Shown: positions 51,201-60,200 of the stretch, in pieces | How the letters are laid out: every line of letters begins with the position of its first letter | How positions within the stretch are numbered: position 1 is the stretch's first letter | DNA from: Closterium sp. Naga37s-1 | Lineage: Eukaryota; Streptophyta; Zygnematophyceae; Desmidiales; Closteriaceae | Length of the DNA: 64,000 nt | NCBI GenBank assembly: GCA_947471745.1 | Contig: CANJKZ010000778.1 | Span: 480,001-544,000 of the forward strand | Direction of reading: 5' to 3' | Notes under the pieces: model-generated | The model's input: the letters and a program-made list of their open reading frames with translations, nothing else | What the model was told of the DNA's origin: nothing | Database searches by the model: none | Made by a program: the position numbers and the translations under genes

Positions 51201-54200
51201 GGCGGGCACAAGGTTTGGCACGCAATTTACCGCTGTTTCTCGGCTTTGTGAGGTGCGGGCCTCTCTCGTGCAGATGGTGCTGAGCAAGGAATGGGAGGAG
51301 TTTGCGAAAACAAGGAAAGAAGGCGCCGAAACCTTCAAGTCCAAGATCATGGATGACCCGTGGTGGAAGAAGGCTTCTTACTTCAGCGACTTGATGAAGC
51401 TGCCGTTCGTCGTGATGCGCGCCACCGACTCAACCAAAAAAGGCATGATGGGGCGCATCTACGACATGATGCTTCAACTCACTGAAGATGTGAACACTAA
51501 GGTTGAAGAGGGGGGGGAGGTGCTGACCCGGGCTGACAAGGCGGAGATTACCAAGATGGTGGGCACCCGCTGGGATGGGAGCATGGCATGTGCCATGCAT
51601 GTTGAGGGGCGGATCCTGAACCCCCTCAACCAAGAACAAGGTATCTTCCGCAACGACTTGGAGTGCACCCGCATCTTCAAGTCTTACCTCAACCGCCACT
51701 ACGACGGCATCACCATCACGCGGAAGGATGGTGAGGAGCGGCGGGCCGCCCATGTCCTGCAGGAGGGGCTGGAGGCGTTCATGACGCTTCAGGGAAGTTT
51801 CGGCCTCCCTGAGGCGATTTCTGACCGTGAGCTCGTCAAGGCAGGGAAGAAGACCATGGTCCAGTGGAGGACCTGGCACGGTACCGACAACCCAGAGCTG
51901 ACTGCCCTGGCTTGCCGGGTCCTCTCTCAGCCCGTTTCCGCCGCTGCATGCGAGCGGAATTGGGCTATGTGGGACGCTGTCCACACTGCACGGCGCAACA
52001 GGTTGGTGTCCGAAAAATGCCGCGACCTAGTGTTTGTTGCGCACAATTGGAACATTGTGCACAACTGGCACAAGGCCGGGGAGGGGATGGGGGTATTGGT
52101 GGGGAACATTCCCGAGCCTCCCATCCCTGAGGGGTACAAGGAAGATCGGGAGGAGGAGGTGGAGGAGGGGGAGGATGACGTGATGGAGGATGAGTATGTT
52201 GAGTAGAAAGGGGCGTGGGCAGCAGAGAGGTAAGGAGTACGGGTGGGGTAGTATAAGGCTGGATTTCCAAAGGACCAGGGAGGGAAGGGAGGGGGTATGA
52301 TGGGGAGACAGTAGTTGCTCTTTGTGGGAGTAGTTAGGACGTTGAAGGGGGTGTAGGCCACCTGGAATTCGCTATGTATTTGCATGTTATTTAATGGGAA
52401 AAAAAAACTGGGGAGGGCAGAGGTATGGGTGAAAAGTGCCCCCTCCCCCTCCCCTCTCCAGAACCTTTTTTTACCCTGCCCGAAAAAGTTTTTCCCCTGC
52501 CCGGACGACCGTATTTCCAGCGTATATCAAAGCCTTCTCTGGACGTATTGCGTACTATACTCTAGCGTATACACGCGGGCGTACAAAACGCGAAACGCGT
52601 ATATTCCAACTTAGGCGGGTGGTAGCGGGATGTCCTCCAGTGAGTGATGCCTGTGGCCTGTAGTAGCTTATCGAACTCCCCCATGAACTCCGTTCCTTGG
52701 TCTGTGAGGACTTCCCCGCACGCCCCAAACCTAGTGAGGACCTGCTCCTCGAATGCCTCAGCTATTTTGGCCGAGTTCTTGCTAGGGAGGGCCCGTACTT
52801 CGACCCACTTGCTGCCGTGTTCTATCATGATCAGTATGTAGCGTTTCCCTCGTCGGCTCAGCGGCATCTCTCCCGCTAGGTCCAGGGACCATCTGAACCC
52901 AATCCCATGGATAGGTAGGGATTGCAACTCCTTCCTGCCCCTTTCCAGCTCGGCCTTGTTTCTGCTGCACAGCTCGCACCTGTCCACCCATTCCTTGATT
53001 TCCTTCCGCATCCCTTCCCACCACCATCCAGTCTCCACTAGCTGGGTAGTGCGTAGGCTCCCGTAGTGTCCCAACTGCCGATGAACGCTGCGGATGATTT
53101 GCTCTCGCTCGTGCTTCCGTGGGACCAGTTTCCACCTATCCCGCGAGTTCTTCTGCAGCTGCTCTTGATGCCACCGGTAGTGGTTTCCCCGGGCCCTAGC
53201 TCTCTCGCTAACTGGGGTCTCCTCGGATGTCTTTCCCTGCACCCAGTCCAGGACCTCCCTGTCATCCCATACGTCTGCTGGCCCCTTCCCCTTTTCGCGG
53301 CAAGCTCCCTCTGCATCTATCTCTCTCGCTAGCGCCACTAAGCAGGAGGTAGGTCGGTGGATAGGTGGGTTCCTTGACAGCCCGTCTACGTGTTGCATGG
53401 TTTTGCCCGCGCGGTGCCGTATGGAGAAGTCGTATTCTTGGAGCCGCATGGCCCAGCGCGCGTTTCTTCCGGTCAACGCTTGGTTGGTCATCAACCATGT
53501 CAAGGGCTGGTGATCCGTCACTAACTCGAACGGTCTCCCCTGTAGGTATACTCGGAAGTGGGTAATCGCCCATACGGCTGCCAGCCCTTCCCCCTCATAC
53601 GAACTGTAGTTGGCTTCCGCGGGGTTGCAGCTTCGACTGACGAAGGCCACAACTTTCTCTTCGCCATCTCTCTTCTGACACAGGATAGCCCCCATTCCCG
53701 CGCTGCTCCAGTCCGTGTAAAGCACAAACGGGTCTTCCTTACTGGGCAGTGTCAATACAGTAGCGGTTTTTACTGCTTTCAGCAGTGCCTGCAGTGCCCC
53801 CTACTCCGCCTCCCCCCATTCCCATTTCTGATCTTCCCTCAGTAGCCTATTTAAGGCCGCCGCCGTTTTGCGGAATTTCGGTATGAACTTCCGGTAGTAA
53901 TTAAGGAACCCAAGCACCGCCCTTAGCGTGCTCCGGTCCTTCGGCTGCGGGACTCGGTCTAGGACCTCCACCTTCGCTTGCTGAATTCCCAACTGCCCTC
54001 CTTAAACCTCAAACCCCAGGTACTTCACTCCGGTGTTCCCGAAACTGCACTTCTTTGGATGGCAGGTGAGTCCGGCCCCTCGAATAGCGTCTAGCGTAGC
54101 CTTCACGTCCTTCACGTGCTGCTCCGCGTCTGGGCTGAAGATCACTACGTCGTCAATGTAGCATGCTGCTGCCGGCACTCGTCGGAGTATGGTGTCCATG

Positions 54201-57200
54201 ATCCGCTGGAACAGAGCCGGCGCATTCTTTGCTCCGAATGGCATAAACCGCCATTCGTACAGGCAATCCGGCCCATGGAACGCTGTTTTCTTGCGGTCGG
54301 CCACCCGTATAGGGATCTGATTGAATCCCTGGCTTAAGTCCAGGGTGGAGAACATCTTCGTCCCCTGCAGCTTATCAAAAATCTCTTCCGCTGACTGCAT
54401 GGGGTATCGGTCGGCCACCGTGACCTTATTCAGGCTCCTGTAAACCCCGCACATCCTCCTCGCGGACACGGCCCCAGCGAGATCTTTCCTGGAAGCCACG
54501 ACCGTCGCTGCGGCATAGTCGCTCTCTGATCGCTGAATCAGCCCTGCTTCCAGCAGCTCGTTGCATTTCTCCGTGCAGATCTCTAGGTCTCCTGGGCTCA
54601 TCCGCCGTTTCCGCTGGTATATCGGGACATCCGTGGTGAGCTCGATCTTCATTTTGTGCGTCGTGCACTTCCCCAGCTCCTGCAGGGTGTACGCGAAAGT
54701 TCCGCGGTGTTGCTTCAGCACCTCTTGCAAAGCTGCCGCTGATACCAGGTCCATCCCTCCTCCGAACACCCAGTCCTCCACTAGCCCTTGGTCTCCCTGT
54801 GCTGCCTTCTCCCCCTCGGTTTCCGCATCTCCTCCGTTCTCTCCTTCCATCCTTTCCATAGCCATGTACGCGGCCCATCCTTCATCTATCCTCTCCTCGT
54901 ATCGCTCCTCTATCCTAGCCAGCGTTTTCCTGTGCCATTCTGCTGAGTCCCGGTCTCGGTTCTGCTTGCTGAACGCGATTTCCCTCTGTAGCTCCTTCGA
55001 CTTCAGGTGCATCCGCATGGTATCCAACAGCCATGTCATCACGTTCGCGTCCATGGCACGGCCCAGAGCGGCGCGTCTCTGCTACTCCGTCACCTCGGGT
55101 TGTGCGGTGGCTCCCCACAGGTGTCCCATGGCTGCTTCACGCTCGTTCGCCGTCGGCTGTTCCCAGATTCCCCTCCGCACGTCATAGATCATCCCGGGTC
55201 CTGGCAGATCCCCCTCCATGACGAACCCGCGGGCTTCCGCGTAAGACACTAACGTGGGCAGTGCCTGCCGGGGTTTGCACGGCTCGTTGCACTGGTACTG
55301 CGTGGGGTGGTCCGGGCTAGTCACGGGCACAGGCAGGCGGTTCGGCTCCAAGATGTCACTCACTAGGCGTGGCTCTGGTAGTTGCATCAACGCCAGCGAA
55401 TGCCGTAGCGCTGCCGTAGAGAGCACGTTCTGCCAGTACCTCCGTAGTCTGTGTGCGCGTGAACCCAGCTGTGCCGTGTCAACAGGTACTCCTCTCCCCA
55501 GAACCCCCGCTATCTCTTCGAACGCCCGTTTCACGGGTTCTCTCCGATCCTCGGCCAAGTCCACGTTCTCCAAGACGAAAGCGACCTCCCCTTGGCGCTG
55601 CTGAATCATCTCCAACACTCGTTTGAGGTCACGGAACGACGCGCCCCTCACATCTTCCATCCCCAGCCCTTCCCCGGCTCTGGAGTACCCTTGGCATTCC
55701 CATCCCGCGATGACCAGGTCCAGTTGCCCCCAGTCCTCTAGCACCCGCTCGGAGATCTCCCTGACGTCGTGTATTTCTGGCTCGTCTTCTCGCAGAATAG
55801 CGTCTTCCCACATCTGATCCGGGTACTCGTCTCTTAGCAACATGTCATGGTGCCGAGCCATCTTCCTCACCACTGGATCGCGCTCTATGTGGATCCACCG
55901 CTTGATCGTGCACCCCGCCCTTAACGCTGCGGCCAAGCCGGTCCCGATCCCCCCATATAGCTCCAGTATCCGGATGGGTCCGTCTAGTGCCCATACTCGA
56001 CTGACACTTTCCGCCAGGTCTGGTGCGCCCTGCCCCAGAGTCCGATCTTCCACCCGTCGTTCGTACTCATCCCCGTACCTCTCCCAATGCCATTCCTCCA
56101 GCTCCTCGGTCAAGTCCTGCTTCTGGGCCTGGTACGCCTCCCACGGCTCCTGCCGAACGAATCGCACTGGCAATGTGCCCACTGAACTCTCCGGGTCCCA
56201 GTACTGCGCCCGGAACAGCACCTTCTCCTGCCAGGTGCAGATTGTGGCTCCCACACGAGGAGTTCCATCCCAACGAGGACGTCATAGTCTTCGGATTCCG
56301 AGACTCCGCACTGCAACCGGATACAACACTCCTTCTCCGTCCCTGGTAAAAGCACCACTTCCACCGACCGCCTCGTTTTCGGCATCCACTTGGGTTCTCC
56401 GCCCTCCGCGGTCATGAGTAGAATCCCTCTCTCAAGGGTTCGTCCGGCCACGTCTAGTTTCAGCTGCTTGGCGAGTCCCTTTCCTATCAAGACGTGGTGC
56501 GCGCCGGTGTCAATGATGGCTTGCTTCACGGGTAGGCCTCCCACCGTAAGGCTGGCTTTCTCCGCGATCAGCACTGACGCTTGACAGACCAGTCGCTCAT
56601 TCGGATGCCTCCGCATGCCCGGAGGTCTCGTCTCTTCCGCCTGGCTAGGCCGTGGGCGGATCCCGCTCGTCACTCCGCTATCCTGAGACTGGCTAGGCCT
56701 TGGTCGGAGTCGGATGTCATCTCGCGCTCGTGGGTATGCCATTACCGCGTATTCCCGCTGGTAGTCCTCCTCTCCCTCCCCTTCGGCCTCGTCAATCTCT
56801 TCGTACGCCAGCAGCGCTCGCGCTTTCACTTCCTTCGATTGGGGTAATTGCTCCAGCCGCAATTGGAGACGTCGGACTTCAGCTTGGAGCTCCTCCCTGG
56901 TGGCTCCCAGCGATTCTCTCGGCCGACTGTAGCATTCCTCTTTCCAATGTCCCCGCTTCCCGCACTGCTCACAGGTCGGCGCCTTGGGGCAGTCGCGCTT
57001 CAGATGCCCAAGCTCTCCGCAAGTGTGACACAGCCGAGGGTCTGTCCGGCTGCCGTTACTCGGGGGGGTCTCTGGTACTGCCGCGGCGGCCCAGCTCGTC
57101 CTCGCGCGACCCTTTCCGTCAGAATCGTCCAGATTCAGCAAACGTTGGGCTTGTTCCGTCCTCTTCGTCAGCAGGTATACTTCCTTAAGAGTGATGTCTG

Positions 57201-60200
57201 CGCCCACACTGTAAACAGTGCTCCGCACCACTCCCCTTAGCTCTTCTTCCAGCCCTCGCACGAACTTCCGCACGAGCAGGCGTTCGTCCTAGCTTTCCAG
57301 ATGTTCCACAAGTTCCCGGAGCCGACAGTAGTAGGCCAGCAACGACTCATCTCTCTTCCTCCGGAATTCGCGAAACTCTTCCACGCGGGCCTTGGACTGT
57401 CCGGCGAACTCCTTTCGCAGCAGTTGAAGGAACCGTGCCGTAGGGTTGGAGATTTCTCCCTCCGCCAGTTCTTCCAGGACTTCGTCGCGAGTCATGCGGT
57501 AGAACGTCTCCGCTTCTCCCGCCAAGGTTCCCACCATTTTGCGGAAGAATTCGGCCGGGTCGAATCCGTCGTGCTCCCAACAGTACTGCACGGTTTCGAG
57601 CTGCATGAGGTAGTTCTTCAGACTCGGCCCTACCCCGGGAATGCCCGTGTACCGTTCTGCTACCTCCACCTTCGGGAGGTTCGTCGCTTTCCAACGTACT
57701 CCTCGGCCTTCGGGTGCTTCATACGTGTCCCCCGGTACCTCGGTGACTCCGTTGTACACCAGAGTCCCTTCCCGCAGTGGCTCCTCCGTCCGGTTGCCGG
57801 TATGTACTCCGCGCATGACGGGTTCTTCCCTCTTTGCCGCCATGCCCGGCTTCCCGCTCTGCGGAGTCGGGTCCTCCTGGTTCCTCCACCGCGCTTGTAC
57901 ACGTTCGGTCCATCGAGAGTCGTGAGACGTATCTCCTGGGTCCGAGCGGGCGGTTCGCTCTGGGTTCATGTTATCTCCTGCCGCGCGAGCTCGTTGTTGA
58001 GGCGTCCGGTATTTGAAAGACCCGGTTCCCACGGGCGCCGTACCTATAGGTTCTCTCGCAGCAGCAGCGTCGGCACGCCACCCTGCTGTAGGCTTAGGTT
58101 CGCCAGCGTCGTCCCACATACGAGTCCGTACTAAATCTCGACTGTTCATCAGTATCCTTGCGTGATTGTTGAAAAGTCTCCTGTCCGAGCCCAAGGGGTC
58201 TTCAAACCCTAATTCGGCTGACTGAAACCACGGGAGAATTGGTTAGTGACAGCTTGCGAATGTTGGTTCCTCGTGCTTAGTCCAGTTTAGGAAACGTAGA
58301 GAATTATAAGCATAAGTGTGGAAACAATCACGCAAGCATCTCACTGAGCTTGTCTACTCTCTTAAGTACTAGCTGCGGGTTACCGTTGTGTCAACGGTCT
58401 CTCTTCGCCTACCACTTCTCGCCCGCCGATTTCTGGTTTGCGTTGGTTTGGTTCGGCTTTTGCCCTATCTTGCCTATATCCTATCTACAACCTTCTCCAT
58501 TTCTATTATCTGTCTCGAGTGTATATCTAAGGTACCTACGCCAAGATTACAATCGTGACACTTTCGAGAATTCTAAAGTCAATCCAAGATGAATCAGTGC
58601 CATCGCCAATGCACCCTCACATCTCCCACCACTCACAACGAAGCACCTGTAGACGAGGGTGCTTTACAATACTGCAGCTCCCACCCCTGGTACCTCTGCA
58701 ACTACAGGGTAACTCGAGGAATGCCACTACCACACACAGGGTAACTCACGGGATGCCTGCGGAAGCAAGGGGGTAACTCACGGGATGCTTGTGCAAGCAA
58801 GGGGGTAACTTACGAAATGCCCTCTGTGACCACAGGGTACTCACGGGATGCGCACGGCGAAGAAGCGCCAGGAGACGAGGGCGAAGGCGAGCGTGCAGAG
58901 GGGGTTGACGAGCAGCAGCTGCGTGGCTATGCTCCACATGAACCACCCCGTGTAGCCCGGATGCCGCACCCACCTGAAATAAGATTGTGGGGAACATGGG
59001 CACATGAAATGAGCACAAGGGCATGTTGGGGACACAGGCGGGGTTAGAAGCGCATGGGATCGCATGTGGGCATGTGAACATGGGCAGCAGTTGCGTGGCT
59101 GTGCTCCAGATGAACCACCCCGTATAGCCCGGATGGCTCACCCACCTGCCATGGGCATGTGGGGGACATGGGTAGAGGGCATGGGAGGTCGCATTTGAGA
59201 ATTTCCTAAAGCAGCTTTGCTCCACGCGAACCACCCCGTGTAGCGCGAATGGCGCACCCACCTGCCATGGGCATGTGGCATGTGGGGAACATGGACATGG
59301 CTAGATGGGGACATGAGCATGTGGGGAGGGCAAAGGCGGAGTGGTCACATCCAGCAGCTGTGTGGCAATGCTCCAAGCGAACCACGCCGTGTTGTATGGG
59401 GAAGACGGGTAGAGGGCATGGGATGGTCACACATAGACATGATCAATCGAGGCGAGTTTTAGCTCGACTCGCTGGCTCGACTCGACTTTAGGTCGAGTCG
59501 AGTCAGATATTTTATTTTCCAAACTCGAGTAGAGTCGAGTCGAGTCGAATTGAGGAGAAATCTCGATGCATCGCCTGACTCGACTTTGGACTGTCTGGTG
59601 AGCCACGAGTCGGCGAGTCGGCTGACTCGAGGGCCACCAATTTTATCCACGTGGGTTCCCGTTGTCAATCCCCCCTCCTTTCCTCATGCAATTTCCCTCG
59701 TCACTGAATCTCCGACCATCACTCACGATTTCCGCTCGACACGCAAATCCCCCCCCGACACTCAATTTCCGCCTGTCACGCAAATTCCCCCGACACTCAA
59801 TTTCCGCCTGTCACGCAAATTCCCCCGACACTCAATTTCCGCCTGTCACGCAAAATTCCCCCGACACCCAATTTCCGCCTATCCGCAAATTTCCCCGACA
59901 CCCAATTTCCGCCTGTCATGCAAATTCCCCCGTCACCCAATCCCCCCCGTCACTCAATTTCGGGTGCGCATCGATTTACCTGTGCGGAAGGGGAAGAAAC
60001 GGAATTTCGTCATTCCTACCTTGCATGCAGGCTACGAATCACACTATTGGGGCCCTTGAAAACTCTTAAAGGTAAAGTCGAGTCAAGACTGACTAGCGAG
60101 TTTATGACTCGTGCTCGAGTCAAGGCCTGACTCGACTTCAAAAGTCGAGCACGAGTCTGCAATTTCGGAAAACTAACTCGACTATGGCTCGACTCGATTC

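Larger units (their letters stand above)
48961..58194 (-). mobile_element. decayed Ty3/gypsy retrotransposon with an internal DNA methyltransferase, inside ICMT intron 3
   Basis: The coding part runs from gag at 58194 to a final stop at 48961-48963, interrupted by a hAT element at 49695-52615. Domain order: Gag, two CCHC knuckles, aspartic protease (DTGA), C5-cytosine methyltransferase, reverse transcriptase (YIDDVVIF), RNase H, integrase. Reverse transcriptase before integrase is the gypsy order. Stops at 57289, 55082, 54002 and 53801 and frameshifts near 56255 and 49330 show it is inactive. Stretches separated only by stops are in one frame, so the ancestor probably made one polyprotein. 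No convincing LTR pair was found, so the outer ends are not placed. It has the same strand as ICMT. Confidence 0.93.

Noticed and set aside
52562-52610. Gypsy integrase C terminus ending KLEYTRFAFCTP
   Set aside because: These codons are the hAT inverted repeat read through; the true integrase resumes at 49694 on the other side of the hAT.
48848-58562. Inverted similarity between TGTGACTTTTGTCGGAATCT (48850) and TGTCACGATTGTAATCTTGG (58562, minus)
   Set aside because: Needs gaps to align and LTR elements do not have long terminal inverted repeats; likely chance.
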